A stretch of 64,000 nt of DNA from JBHJGM01 sp050331815 (GCA_050331815.1 JBHJGM010000001.1:102994-166993), one strand, 5' to 3'. Counted from the stretch's first letter, positions 52,850 through 62,704 are shown. The notes: generated by a model not told the origin, from the letters alone. Numbers and translations are program-made.

Positions 52850-55800
52850 CTATGGTAAGAACGGCGCGGTACGGCTGCCTTTGGCCTTTTTCAGGCCAGC
52901 CAGGGCCCCCTGATAGAGGATTTCTCCTCCTTTGTCACCGCCCTCTGGACCCATCTCCACCACGTAATCTGCCTCACGAATCACATCCAGGTGATGCTCA
53001 ATGACAATCACGGTGTGCCCCTGATCGACAAGGCGCTGTAACAACGCGATCAGTTTCTCGCAATCGGCCAGGTGCAGCCCGATGGTGGGTTCCTCCAGCA
53101 GGTACAGGTTTCGGGGCGCGGTTCCGCGGGCGGCGTCCTTAAAGGTGGGCAGTCCGCGGGCCAGCTCGCTCACCAGCTTGAGTCGCTGCGCCTCGCCGCC
53201 GGAGAGGGTGGGTGAGCTTTGGCCCAGCGTGAGGTAGCCCAAGCCCGTCTCCACCATCAACTCCATCAGCGCCTTCAATTGTCGGTGGAAGCTGAAAAAG
53301 TCCGCCGCCTCTTCGAAGGACATGGCGAGCACATCTGCGATGCTCTTCTCCTTCCACAGAATCTCCCGCAGTTCCGGACCGTAACGTGTCCCGCCGCAGT
53401 CGTCGCAGTCGACGTACGTATCGGGCATGAAGCTCATCTCCAGCTTGATGCGCCCGGCGCCTTTGCAGGTTTCGCAGCGACCGCCCTTTGTGTTGAAGGA
53501 AAAGTGACCGGCGCTAAAGCCCCGCATTCGCGCCTCGAGCAGCGTGGCGAAAAACTGGCGAATTGTGTCGAAGGCGCCGATGTAAGTGGCCGGTGTCGAG
53601 CGTGGCGTTTTCCCGATCGGCTCCTGGTCGACTTCGATCACGTTGCGGAAAACGTGCCCGTTGTGCAGGTCCTTGAAGGCCGTGCGCTCGACGTCGAGGA
53701 TGCCTTCCGCTGTCAGTATCCCTTTTTCGGATACGGTTTTGCCGGTCAGTTTGGGCAGGTCGTTCTTGGCCGCGTAGTGAACCGCGGGCTTAAGCAGGTC
53801 GCGCATCAGCGTGGACTTACCCGCCCCGGAAATTCCGCAAAAAACGACGAGGCAGCCTAAAGGCAACCGCAGATCGTCACCCTTCAGCGTACGCAGACTC
53901 GGTTCGCGCAGCACCAGCCAATCCGGCTCCTGTTTGCGTGAGCGCGGTGACCACGCGGCGGGTAATTCCCGATACGCGCCGCGCCAGGGGTGGCGAATGC
54001 CTTCCTTTAAATAGCGGCTGGTCAGCGAGTCCGCGTGCCCGTTGTGCGTGAGTTGGTCCGGCGGCACATTTGCTAGAATCTGTCCGCCGTGCACGCCCGC
54101 TTCCGGCCCCAAATCGATGATCCGGTCGGCCGCCCGCATCGTATCCTCGTCGTGTTCAACTACCAGCAGCGTGTTACCCTTTGCGCGCAAAGCTTTCAGC
54201 GAGTCGATCAGGCGCGCATTGTCGCGCGCATGCAGGCCGATCGACGGTTCGTCCAGTACATAGAGCACCCCCGAGAGATTGGAGCCGAGTTGCGCCGCCA
54301 GCCGGATGCGCTGCGACTCGCCGCCACTGAGGGTGATGGTTGCCCGGTCCAGCGTGAGATAGCCCAGCCCGACCGCATCCATGAACCGCAAGCGCTCCTC
54401 CACCTCGGGCAGCAGCTCCTGCAAAATCCGCTTACCCCGCGCGTCCAGCTTCAGCGCCCGCAGACGCTTGACGAGTTCCTTGGGCGTCGACGCCAGCAGC
54501 TCGGGCAGGGAGAAGCTGTCCCCATTTTTCTGATACAGACGCACGTGCCGACTGATCTCGTTCAGCCGGGTGCCCTGACAACTGGGGCAAAGCTGGCCGT
54601 CTTCAAAACGACGGGGCAACTCCAAAAAGTTTTCGTCCTCACGCATCCAGCGCAGCAGCCGCCCGTGCCCCCGGCAGACCGGACACCAGCCCCGCGACGA
54701 ATTCCACGAAAAGTGTTTAGGATCGAGTTCGGGAAAGGCCTCGCCGGTCACCGGATCGGTCTGCCGCGTCGAGAGCCAGGCCGGGATGGTACCATCGGGC
54801 TTGAGCAAAAACGCGCTGCCTTTGCCCAGGCGCAGGGCCTCTTCCAGGCGTTGGCCGCGTTCGCGTTCGTTCAAGCCATCGCCCTGCGTGCCCAGGTTGG
54901 CCACCACCAACTCGATGTCGTGCTCTCGGTAACGGTCGAGCTTCTGAAAGTTTTCCAACTCAAGCAGCGTGCCGTCGATGCGCATCAGCGTGTAGCCACG
55001 CTCCCGCGCCCAGTTTGCCAGTGGTTCATGATGTCCTTTGCGCCCGCGGATCAGGGGCGCGCACAGATACAGGTGCTTGAGCGAGCCGTGCGTTTCGAGG
55101 AGCGACTTCAGTCGCTTTTTCAAAGCGCCGGGTGTTTGAGAAACGACCGCATGACCCGATGAAGGCGAGTGCTGCACACCGGCCCGGGCAAACAACAACC
55201 GCAGGTATTGCGCGACCTCTGTGATGGTCGCCACGGTCGACTTGCGGCTCCCGCGCGTGACGCGCTGCTCGATGGCCACCGTGGGCGCAATGCCCGTCAG
55301 CTCATCGATATCCGGGCGACGCAGCTGCTCTACAAATTGCCGCGCATAGGCCGACATCGACTCCATGAAGCGCCGCTGTCCCTCGGCAAAGACGATATCG
55401 AACGCCAGCGTCGATTTGCCCGAGCCGGAAACACCCGTCACCACGGTGATCTCGCGGTGCGGGATCTCCACCGACACATCGCGCAGGTTGTGCTCGCGAC
55501 CGCCGCGCAGGACTAGGCTCGAGCGCGCAGGGACAGCGCCATGGCCGTTGGCCTCGGTATCGAAGTCCAACACGCCTTCGGCTGCCATCAGTAAATCCTC
55601 AGGCCCGTTTTTCTCAAAAGGAACTTGGGTATCCAACTTGTCGATACGCGTCTCCGCGAGAGCCTCCCGTAAAAACCTGGCGGTCTCCGTGCGGGTCTTC
55701 GCGATGTGCTCGGGCGGTCCTGCCGCCACGATTTGGCCGCCTTCCGCGCCAGCGCCGGGGCCCAGTTCCAGAATCCAGTCCGCCGCCTTCAAAACGTCGA

Positions 55801-58522
55801 GGTTATGCTCGATCACGACCACGCTGTGGCCTTTTTCGACCAAAGCCTGCAACACACCGATTAGCCGCTTCACATCATGGCGGTGGAGACCAGTCGTAGG
55901 TTCATCGAGAAGAATCAGTGCAGGGTCTTGATCGTCGCCAATCTTCGATAGGTACCGCACCAGCTTGAGTCGCTGAGACTCGCCGCCGCTGAGCGTGTTC
56001 AATGGCTGGCCCAGTTGCAGATAGCCCAGCCCGACCGCCTCCAGCGAGCCCAGCCGATGAACGATCCGCGGCTCGTCGGCGAAAAACGCCTGCGCCGTGC
56101 GCACATCCATCTGTAAAACTTCCGCCACGCTCTTGCCGTTCCACTGCACGGCCAGCACCTCCGGCTTGAAGCGCTTGCCCTCGCAGACCGGGCAGGGCAC
56201 GTACAAGTCCGAGAGAAATTGCATCTCGATCTTTTCATAGCCTAGGCCCTGGCAGTGGTCGCACCGCCCCTGGCCCGCGTTGAAGGAGAAGTGCCCGGCC
56301 GTTAATCCGGATTCGCCCGCCGCTCCCGTGCGCGCGAAGAGGTTTCGAATCTCGTCCCAGGCATCGACGAAGAGCACCGGATTTGAGCGCGGCGTGCGGC
56401 TGACCGGGCTCTGGTCCACGAGCACCACCTCGGAAAAAGGCGCGTCCGTCTCAAATTTTTCGATACGCGCGGGCTCCTCTGCCGACCGTCCGGATTTGTC
56501 CAGAAATCCCTGATACAGCACGTTGTTCAGCAGGGTCGACTTGCCCGAGCCGGACACCCCGCTCAGGCAGACCAGGCGGTTCAGCGGCACGGTTACGCTC
56601 AGGTTCTGGAGGTTGTGCAGGCTGACCCCGCGCAGATGTAGCGCGGGCGCGGGCTTACGCGGTTTGCGCGCCCCCTTTTTTGCTGGCAATAGGGGCAAGG
56701 CCACCTCACGACGCTCTGCCGGGGTTTCGATGACGCGCTTACCCAGCAGGTAATCCGCGGTGATGCTGCTGCCATCCGCGGGTAGCGAGGTCAGCGCGCC
56801 GTTAAACGTAATGTGCCCGCCCGCGCTTCCGGGCTCCGGGCCCAACTCAATCATCCAGTCCGCTGCGCGCATGACCGCCTCGTCATGCTCCACCACGACC
56901 ACGGTGTTCCCGCGATCGGTGAGCTGCCGCAGAATGCCGACTAGGCGGTCGATGTCGCGCGGGTGCAAGCCGACTGAGGGCTCATCCAGGACGAAGAGCG
57001 TATCCACCAAGGAGGTACCCAGGCAGGTGGTGAGGTTGACCCGCTCGACCTCGCCCCCGGAGAGTGTACGTGAGGCGCGGTCTAGCGTCAGGTAGCCCAG
57101 CCCGACCTCCTCCAGATAGCGCAGCCGCGTCAGAATACCGTCCGCCGCCACGTCGACCTGCCGCTCACCGGTTTCGGCGTGATGCTCTTCGATCTGCGCC
57201 AACAGCTTTGCCACGGGCAACTGGTATAGCTCGGGGAGTGTGTGCCCGCGCCATTTCCAGTTCAGCGCATCGGGCTTCAGCCGCGCGCCGTTGCAGGCGG
57301 GGCAACGCGTGTAGGCGCGAAATTTCGAGAGAAACACCCGCACGTGCATCTTGTAGGTGTTGCCTTCGAGCCAGTCGAAAAAGCGCTTCACGCCGTACCA
57401 CTTGTGCTGCCACTCCTGGGCATCGTCGACGTATCCACTTTCCCCATACCAGACAAAGTCGCGTTCCTCCTGGGTCAGGTCCTTCCAGGGCACGTCCAGG
57501 CGGACTTCGTGTTGTCGCGCGCTCCGGGCCAGATCGCGCAAGCTTTCGCTGTAGACCTCGCCCTGAAACGCCTTGATGGCACCGTCTTCCAGCGAGAGGT
57601 TCTGGTCCGGCACCACCAGACGCGGGTCGATCTCGATGACGCGCCCGAAACCCCGGCAGCGTTCACACGCGCCGACCGGTGAGTTGAAGGAAAACAGAGC
57701 GGGTTGGGCGGGCTTGAAGCGACGCCCGCTTTCCGGCGAGTGCAGTCCCTCCGAATAACGCGCCTGGGAGGTGCCGTCACTCTGAAGCAGCCGCAACTCA
57801 CCCTTGCCGAAATGCAACGCCGAGGTGGCCGCTTCCAGAAACCGGTTGCGCTGGTCGGGCTCGAGTCGCAGTCGGTCCTGGACGACCTCGAGCGTGCCGG
57901 TTGCTTTAGCGTCGAGTTTCAACGCTTCGATTCGCTGCAGTTTGCCATCGAAGTAGGCGCGGGCGAATCCCTGGGCCTTCAGCGATTCAAGCACGGTGTC
58001 CCAGTCGAGCTTGGCCGGTTTTTCGATGCCAAAGGCGATGGTGACGTCTTGCCCCCGAAACGTCTCCAGGGCTTTCTTCCAGATCGACTCCGGGTTGTCA
58101 TCGTCGACAACCACCCCGCTTTCCGGATCGTGCAGCTGGGCTACGTGGCAGAACCACACTTTGAAAAAGTCGCACAACTCCGTCATCGTCCCGACCGTCG
58201 AGCGCGAGGTCTTGACCGTGTTGGTCTGCTCGATGGCGATCGACGGGCGGATGTTCTCGATGCTGTCCACCACGGGCCGGTCCAGCATCTCCATGAACTG
58301 CCGGGTGTAAGGGCTGAAGGTTTCGACGTAACGCCGCTGGCCCTCGGCGTGCAATGTATCGAACACAAGCGAGGATTTACCCGTGCCGCTCAAGCCGGTG
58401 ACCACGATCAATTTTCCCAGGGGGATATCCAGATCGAACCCCTTCAAGTTGTTTTGCCGCACCCCGCGCAGACGGATGCACTCCAACGCTTTGTTCACAG
58501 CCACAGTCATCCTCGGAAGCAT
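52850..58522 (-). CDS. uvrA: Double-length UvrA (excinuclease ABC subunit A)
   Basis: A 1890-residue protein, about twice the normal 940 of UvrA, the damage-recognition ATPase of nucleotide excision repair. It carries four ABC ATPase units: Walker A SGTGKS near residue 45, SGSGKS near 657, SGSGKS near 1032 and SGAGKS near 1566, and four signatures (LSGGE at about 489, 846, 1400 and 1774). Zinc-finger-type Cys pairs accompany each (CERC with CPAC, CDHC with CPVC, CPVC with CPSC, CETC with CDDC). The arrangement is two complete UvrA units in tandem, as in Chlamydia. The first unit departs most from consensus (LSGGEVERVNL). The start may be ATG 58510. The gene is monocistronic. Confidence 0.95.
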   Translation of the reverse strand: MLPRMTVAVNKALECIRLRGVRQNNLKGFDLDIPLGKLIVVTGLSGTGKSSLVFDTLHAEGQRRYVETFSPYTRQFMEMLDRPVVDSIENIRPSIAIEQTNTVKTSRSTVGTMTELCDFFKVWFCHVAQLHDPESGVVVDDDNPESIWKKALETFRGQDVTIAFGIEKPAKLDWDTVLESLKAQGFARAYFDGKLQRIEALKLDAKATGTLEVVQDRLRLEPDQRNRFLEAATSALHFGKGELRLLQSDGTSQARYSEGLHSPESGRRFKPAQPALFSFNSPVGACERCRGFGRVIEIDPRLVVPDQNLSLEDGAIKAFQGEVYSESLRDLARSARQHEVRLDVPWKDLTQEERDFVWYGESGYVDDAQEWQHKWYGVKRFFDWLEGNTYKMHVRVFLSKFRAYTRCPACNGARLKPDALNWKWRGHTLPELYQLPVAKLLAQIEEHHAETGERQVDVAADGILTRLRYLEEVGLGYLTLDRASRTLSGGEVERVNLTTCLGTSLVDTLFVLDEPSVGLHPRDIDRLVGILRQLTDRGNTVVVVEHDEAVMRAADWMIELGPEPGSAGGHITFNGALTSLPADGSSITADYLLGKRVIETPAERREVALPLLPAKKGARKPRKPAPALHLRGVSLHNLQNLSVTVPLNRLVCLSGVSGSGKSTLLNNVLYQGFLDKSGRSAEEPARIEKFETDAPFSEVVLVDQSPVSRTPRSNPVLFVDAWDEIRNLFARTGAAGESGLTAGHFSFNAGQGRCDHCQGLGYEKIEMQFLSDLYVPCPVCEGKRFKPEVLAVQWNGKSVAEVLQMDVRTAQAFFADEPRIVHRLGSLEAVGLGYLQLGQPLNTLSGGESQRLKLVRYLSKIGDDQDPALILLDEPTTGLHRHDVKRLIGVLQALVEKGHSVVVIEHNLDVLKAADWILELGPGAGAEGGQIVAAGPPEHIAKTRTETARFLREALAETRIDKLDTQVPFEKNGPEDLLMAAEGVLDFDTEANGHGAVPARSSLVLRGGREHNLRDVSVEIPHREITVVTGVSGSGKSTLAFDIVFAEGQRRFMESMSAYARQFVEQLRRPDIDELTGIAPTVAIEQRVTRGSRKSTVATITEVAQYLRLLFARAGVQHSPSSGHAVVSQTPGALKKRLKSLLETHGSLKHLYLCAPLIRGRKGHHEPLANWARERGYTLMRIDGTLLELENFQKLDRYREHDIELVVANLGTQGDGLNERERGQRLEEALRLGKGSAFLLKPDGTIPAWLSTRQTDPVTGEAFPELDPKHFSWNSSRGWCPVCRGHGRLLRWMREDENFLELPRRFEDGQLCPSCQGTRLNEISRHVRLYQKNGDSFSLPELLASTPKELVKRLRALKLDARGKRILQELLPEVEERLRFMDAVGLGYLTLDRATITLSGGESQRIRLAAQLGSNLSGVLYVLDEPSIGLHARDNARLIDSLKALRAKGNTLLVVEHDEDTMRAADRIIDLGPEAGVHGGQILANVPPDQLTHNGHADSLTSRYLKEGIRHPWRGAYRELPAAWSPRSRKQEPDWLVLREPSLRTLKGDDLRLPLGCLVVFCGISGAGKSTLMRDLLKPAVHYAAKNDLPKLTGKTVSEKGILTAEGILDVERTAFKDLHNGHVFRNVIEVDQEPIGKTPRSTPATYIGAFDTIRQFFATLLEARMRGFSAGHFSFNTKGGRCETCKGAGRIKLEMSFMPDTYVDCDDCGGTRYGPELREILWKEKSIADVLAMSFEEAADFFSFHRQLKALMELMVETGLGYLTLGQSSPTLSGGEAQRLKLVSELARGLPTFKDAARGTAPRNLYLLEEPTIGLHLADCEKLIALLQRLVDQGHTVIVIEHHLDVIREADYVVEMGPEGGDKGGEILYQGALAGLKKAKGSRTAPFLP

Positions 58523-58846
58523 TCATCAAACGCTTCCGCTCGCTGAAGCGCAAACCGCGTGTCCAGTTTCCAGACAAAATAGGGCGTGTTTCGAACATAC
58601 CCTGGAGCCTGTCTGGGAGCTCGCGGGAACACGCGAGTACTGCAAACCCTGGGCCGAGCAGAATTAACGCGCCGTGCGCAGCTTCCAGACAGGCTCCCAT
58701 GTGTGCAGTCGAATTGTCAGCCAGGCCCTGGGCGCCCCAGCTTGCACGCGTTGATCACAACGCTAGCACTCGAAGACCTGCGATATTTGAACCGACGCCA
58801 CCAACACCGTCTGCGCGGCGTTGACAACCAGAGGCGGGTCGTCCGC
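58523..58846. other. 324-base gap between uvrA and the TetR gene with a long palindromic element
   Basis: It holds the 94-base inverted-repeat element at 58604-58697 and the start region of uvrA. No coding frame with credible content is seen. A third copy of the short sequence TTCCAGACA lies at 58567-58575. Confidence 0.55.
58604..58697. repeat. 94-base inverted-repeat (MITE/REP-like) element
   Basis: GGAGCCTGTCTGG (58604-58616) and CCAGACAGGCTCC (58685-58697) are perfect 13-base inverted repeats. Between them CTCGCG (58620-58625) and CGCGAG (58632-58637) form a nested stem. This size and nested form suit a small non-autonomous mobile or REP-type element, but no copy elsewhere in the window is complete. 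Confidence 0.5.
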
Positions 58847-59572
58847 CTAAAGCAGGTTTTCGGGCAGGTCAGCAGCTTCCTTGGCGGAGGAGCCACCTGG
58901 CTGCGTCTGACGGGCAGGTGTGGCCGGTGTGGTCTCGCGGGTCGAGGCGGCTTTTTGCTGAGCCATCTCCATGGCGGCGCGCTCGGCGGCCATCCGCTCG
59001 GGCGTGGCTTCCACGGGTTTTTCCTCGGGCAGTTCGGGGGCGGTGAAGCTGAACCGCAACATGTCGTCGAGCTCGGAAAAGCCCGTCAACACTCCCGCGG
59101 CTTGGAACGAGGAACGTTCCAGACGTCGCAGGACGAGTTCCAGCAATAAACCGCTGGCAGCATCCGGACTCAGCGCGGTTTCCAGTGCCTGGCGCAGCCG
59201 TTTGCGCGCGTCACGGTAGGCCGAGCAGAGTGCGTTGTCCGCTGCCGACTCCCATCGCGCAAGCGCCTGAGTCAACGGCCGGGTACGCATCGTCTCGTCC
59301 ATGCGACGCACGAACTCGCGCACCAGTTCCAGTGGATTGCCCGGGTCCTCGCGAGGAAGAACCTCAGCTGGATGCGGGAAGAAGTCTTCCGATTGGGCCA
59401 GTCGTTCCAGCAAGCCATCGTATCCACCGAAGTAGCGGTAGATAAGTACCTTGTCGTAGCCCGCCCGGGCCGCGGCACTGTTTACACCAAGCTTGCTGAA
59501 ACCGCTTTCAGCAATGATTGCACGCGCAGCCTCCAGCAGCCGGGCTTCAGTCAACATGCGGTTGCGTGCCAT
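58847..59572 (-). CDS. TetR-family transcriptional regulator
   Basis: A 241-residue regulator. The N-terminal helix-turn-helix (LLEAARAIIAESGFSKLGVNSAAARAGYDKVLIYRYFGG split across residues 11-50) is typical of TetR. The C-terminal ligand-binding domain is helical up to about residue 175. After it comes a 60-residue low-complexity tail rich in Ala, Glu, Thr and Pro, unusual for the family and probably disordered. The effector is unknown. It lies alone between uvrA and the GH36 gene; its own promoter probably carries the operator. Confidence 0.85.
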   Translation of the reverse strand: MARNRMLTEARLLEAARAIIAESGFSKLGVNSAAARAGYDKVLIYRYFGGYDGLLERLAQSEDFFPHPAEVLPREDPGNPLELVREFVRRMDETMRTRPLTQALARWESAADNALCSAYRDARKRLRQALETALSPDAASGLLLELVLRRLERSSFQAAGVLTGFSELDDMLRFSFTAPELPEEKPVEATPERMAAERAAMEMAQQKAASTRETTPATPARQTQPGGSSAKEAADLPENLL

Positions 59573-59982
59573 AGTTCAGAATGGGTTATAGGTTGGTTAT
59601 GTCGCGAACTGAAATTTGGTTCTCAGTTCGATGCAAGCGCCTAATCCTCAGCAGGTTCAACATGCAATTTACACGCGCTCTTCGGAGCTTAGTTTTTGCA
59701 CACTATCAAGCAATCCCAGAATTGGGATGCAGTGAAACAACTGTGTGAACACATGTAGACGCCGGGGTTACGCGCCTGCGCTTGAGTGGGGAGGTTTGTA
59801 CTGCTCATGCGCATGGATGAATCCTGCGCCGAGCAGTTGTGGGTTGTCCCGATAACTATCGGGAGGGGTAGGGTGCGGCGTGCACTGGAGGCACACCGTC
59901 CGAGGCCAATATGATGAGCGGGCCTGTTGATGATTTATCAGAAAATACCATCAACCTCGGATTAATCAAGACCGAGCCTCAG
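59573..59982. other. 410-base gap between the TetR and GH36 genes
   Basis: Nothing coding is recognised. It contains a compact palindrome TCCCGATA-AC-TATCGGGA at 59847-59864, a second short inverted repeat ATCCCA/TGGGAT near 59715-59730, and AT-rich stretches that may hold the divergent or upstream promoter of the TetR gene. Confidence 0.5.
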
Positions 59983-61977
59983 TTAATCCCCGGTGACTTT
60001 TACCGTGATCTCCACCGGGTCTCCATTGGGTGATTCCACTACAAGAAGCCCACTATCAGTGACTTTCGCACCCCGATGCAGCCGTCCGTTGATGTGAATC
60101 GCAGAAACTTCTTTTTCGCAGAAAAAGCCCAGCCGGCCGCCGTCGCGAAAAAGTCCGGCCCACGCACCGGGAGCCAGCCGTCGCCAAGAGAGGATGCCTG
60201 CACCGCTGTTAAGCTTTTCCAATAGCCCCAAGGGCGCGAGCCCGTCTTGAATCGGCACCACGGTCAACAGGTCCCACTGCATCGGCTGCAGTTCGAATAT
60301 CTTTTTAGACCGCGGCGTGAGCGCCTCCACCGCAGCAGACCGCGCCGAATAGACCGCGCAGCGTTTGCCTTTCAGATCGAGCCCGGACAACAGGCGAACC
60401 CGCTCTTTGATCACTTCAGCGCCCTCGCGGCAGTGGAAAACGCCGACCAGCCCGCCCACGCGATTGCGGTTTACCACGCGCAACAGTCTATGTGCCTTGC
60501 GCACGTCCACAAAAAGGCAATCGGGCGCGACCCAGGCCGGCTCGCGACACCGCAACAGTCTGCCGTCGCTGGTTGTCAGACGGTTCAGCAGGACGGCGTC
60601 GGCCTTGCCGGTTTCATCGTCGAAGTAAACAGGCCCGCCCGATATCGCTCGCGCCGCCGCGTGGAAAGTGCCCTCCGGCCGGTGCGATTGAAAGAAATCC
60701 CAATCCGGCCAGGCCACCGAACGCAGCCACACATTGTTATAGGCATTTTGGACGACGTGCCGCTGCTGTACCGCAACCTCGTGCCCGGGAAAATAGTCCT
60801 GCGAATTCCGCCACAGGCTCGAGTGCTTGAGGTGGTAAAGCACATCGGAGCCGTTGCACATGCAGTGCAGCAGATTGCCGCGCATGTGCACCGCCGCTGC
60901 CCCCTGCAGGCCCTCCTGAAAGCTGCGCATGGTCGACACCCGGCCCAGCGTGCCGACCGTGAACAATTCCAGCGCCGACTGCCCGTCAACTTTCACCAGA
61001 TCGACCCCCTCGCTGGAAAGGAGGCGCAGGAACTCCGCGTAAAACCGGTGCACCTCGTCCGGATGCACAAGATGGAGCGCCTGCTTTGGCGGCGGCTTTA
61101 GCCAGGGGCGTATCACGTTGGTATTGCTTACGGTACGAAAGCGCTTGGCCAGCGGACCTCGCGGGTTCAGCCCGGCCCAATAGCCTTCAAAGGCAAACCA
61201 GCAGCCGAACAGCCGCACCCCGTACTTCGCTTTCGCCTGCGCGATACTGTGCTTGAGTCCTTTGGGAAACTTTTTCGCGTTAACCGCAAAATCGTTCAGG
61301 TAATCGCCAGACACATCCTGCCAGCCATCGTCCAGGAGCACGAACCCAAGCCGGATGCCGGCCTCATGAAACGAACGCAGGGCCCGGGCGAGCCGTTTGG
61401 CGTCGATGGACTGCTTGAACGCGTCCCAGGTACCCCAGCCAAGGTAGTCGAGCATTTCCGGCTCGGTCTTTTCTTCACGCAGGCGAAAAGTCCCGAGCAG
61501 GGCTTGCACCGCCCGCATCGCCGAATCAATCAGTGCATAGGGTTCGGTTCCGGTTACCACATATGCGACGCGGCGCCTGGGTGTATTTAGCGGCAAGACA
61601 GACAAGGCGCCTCCATAACGCAGCCGCAAGCCGCCACTGGAACCTTCCAACACGACGCGTGTATCTCCAGCAATCAGCGGCAGGCATATCCCAAAAAGGC
61701 CATCGGTGCGCTCCCAAAGCAGGAACTGTGTCTCCTGGGGTACCTTGCTCATATCCTCGCCAAAATCGGGCCCCTGCCAGTACGGGTCACCGCCGCGCGC
61801 CAAAGCCAGCCAGCGCGCGCACTTTGCAACTCCAAAGGATGCGGTCGTCCCGCTGGAAGCTCCCGAGCCCAGCTCAAGAAACACGCCCTCGCTACCAGAC
61901 GGATTCGCAACCAGCCTCAGTCCTGCCGGTAACTTTTCCAGTGCGGCCACGCGCTTGCCTAGGGTCGCCGGGGTCAT
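59983..61977 (-). CDS. Sip1/raffinose-synthase-like GH36 alpha-galactosidase family protein
   Basis: A 664-residue protein of the Sip1/raffinose synthase branch of GH36, which hydrolyses or transfers alpha-galactosyl residues. Landmarks are LGWGTWDAF, FVLLDDGWQ, the nucleophile Asp in LVKVDGQS near residue 330 and the acid/base region RNSQDYFP near 393. In plant relatives this region reads SDDF/SDDY; here the first Asp is Gln. No signal peptide is present, so it is probably cytoplasmic. The C-terminus is a small beta-sandwich. The gene precedes the double-ACT gene only in the sense of distance; they are 9 bases apart and co-directional, so they may share an mRNA. Confidence 0.87.
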   Translation of the reverse strand: MTPATLGKRVAALEKLPAGLRLVANPSGSEGVFLELGSGASSGTTASFGVAKCARWLALARGGDPYWQGPDFGEDMSKVPQETQFLLWERTDGLFGICLPLIAGDTRVVLEGSSGGLRLRYGGALSVLPLNTPRRRVAYVVTGTEPYALIDSAMRAVQALLGTFRLREEKTEPEMLDYLGWGTWDAFKQSIDAKRLARALRSFHEAGIRLGFVLLDDGWQDVSGDYLNDFAVNAKKFPKGLKHSIAQAKAKYGVRLFGCWFAFEGYWAGLNPRGPLAKRFRTVSNTNVIRPWLKPPPKQALHLVHPDEVHRFYAEFLRLLSSEGVDLVKVDGQSALELFTVGTLGRVSTMRSFQEGLQGAAAVHMRGNLLHCMCNGSDVLYHLKHSSLWRNSQDYFPGHEVAVQQRHVVQNAYNNVWLRSVAWPDWDFFQSHRPEGTFHAAARAISGGPVYFDDETGKADAVLLNRLTTSDGRLLRCREPAWVAPDCLFVDVRKAHRLLRVVNRNRVGGLVGVFHCREGAEVIKERVRLLSGLDLKGKRCAVYSARSAAVEALTPRSKKIFELQPMQWDLLTVVPIQDGLAPLGLLEKLNSGAGILSWRRLAPGAWAGLFRDGGRLGFFCEKEVSAIHINGRLHRGAKVTDSGLLVVESPNGDPVEITVKVTGD

Positions 61978-61986
61978 TTGGCCGCG

Positions 61987-62445
61987 CTACCGGGCCACGT
62001 CGTGCTGGGTCAGCACCTTGATGCCCGCACGCTGCAAAACCGTCTGGGCCAGGTCGTTGTCCTCCACGCGCAGGACCAGCCCGGTGCGCCCGTTGGGCCG
62101 CATCAAAAACGGGTAAATCGTGTAAATGTTGATCTCGGCCTGAGTCAGCGCGCAGGTCACGTCTTTGATCTGTTCCTCGGTGGCAATTTCCACGGCCACC
62201 ACCTCGCTCTTGGTGAAGGCGATCGCGTGTTCGTGCAGCACGTTCTGCAACCGCTCCGGGTAGTCCACCACAATCCGCGTGATAGTGCAGTCGGTCGTAT
62301 CGACCAGGCAAATCGCCATCACGTGGATACCCGTATGGGCCAGGTTCAGCAAAAAATCGTTCAACCGCCCGACCTTGTTTTCCTCAAAGACCGAGAACTG
62401 AAAAATGCGCTCCCGTCCGGGTCTGCGCGCCACCTCCGCATTCAT
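61987..62445 (-). CDS. Double ACT-domain protein
   Basis: A 152-residue protein consisting of two ACT domains: residues 14-75 (FSVFEENKVGRLNDFLLNLAHTGIHVMAI) and 85-145 (VAVEIATEEQIKDVTCALTQAEINIYTIYPF). ACT domains bind amino acids or other small ligands and regulate enzymes. In databases such proteins are often labelled acetolactate synthase-like, but no catalytic domain is present, so it is probably a stand-alone regulator. It starts the two-gene unit with the GH36 gene, whose stop-to-start gap is nine bases. Confidence 0.82.
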   Translation of the reverse strand: MNAEVARRPGRERIFQFSVFEENKVGRLNDFLLNLAHTGIHVMAICLVDTTDCTITRIVVDYPERLQNVLHEHAIAFTKSEVVAVEIATEEQIKDVTCALTQAEINIYTIYPFLMRPNGRTGLVLRVEDNDLAQTVLQRAGIKVLTQHDVAR

Positions 62446-62704
62446 GTTGAGGGACTTAGCGAATTTCCCGCCGCCTTACACGCACTTTTTTCAATCTCAA
62501 CCAACCGCCGTCGAAGCCTTGGGAAAGCCTGCGGTAGTGTCTGCAGGAAGCGCCTGAGCAAAGCTGCCTTGGAGTCCGGCAACGGCCCGACCAGTGCAGC
62601 GGCGGGGCCAGCCCGGGATTGACAACCGTCAGCGCCCCTACAAGCCTGTTCACTTACGCCGATAACCACTTTTGTGGTCTGTCGCTGAAGATTTATTCGA
62701 CCCT

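Noticed and set aside
54089..55162. 357-codon plus-strand open frame inside uvrA
   Set aside because: It is antisense to conserved UvrA motifs.
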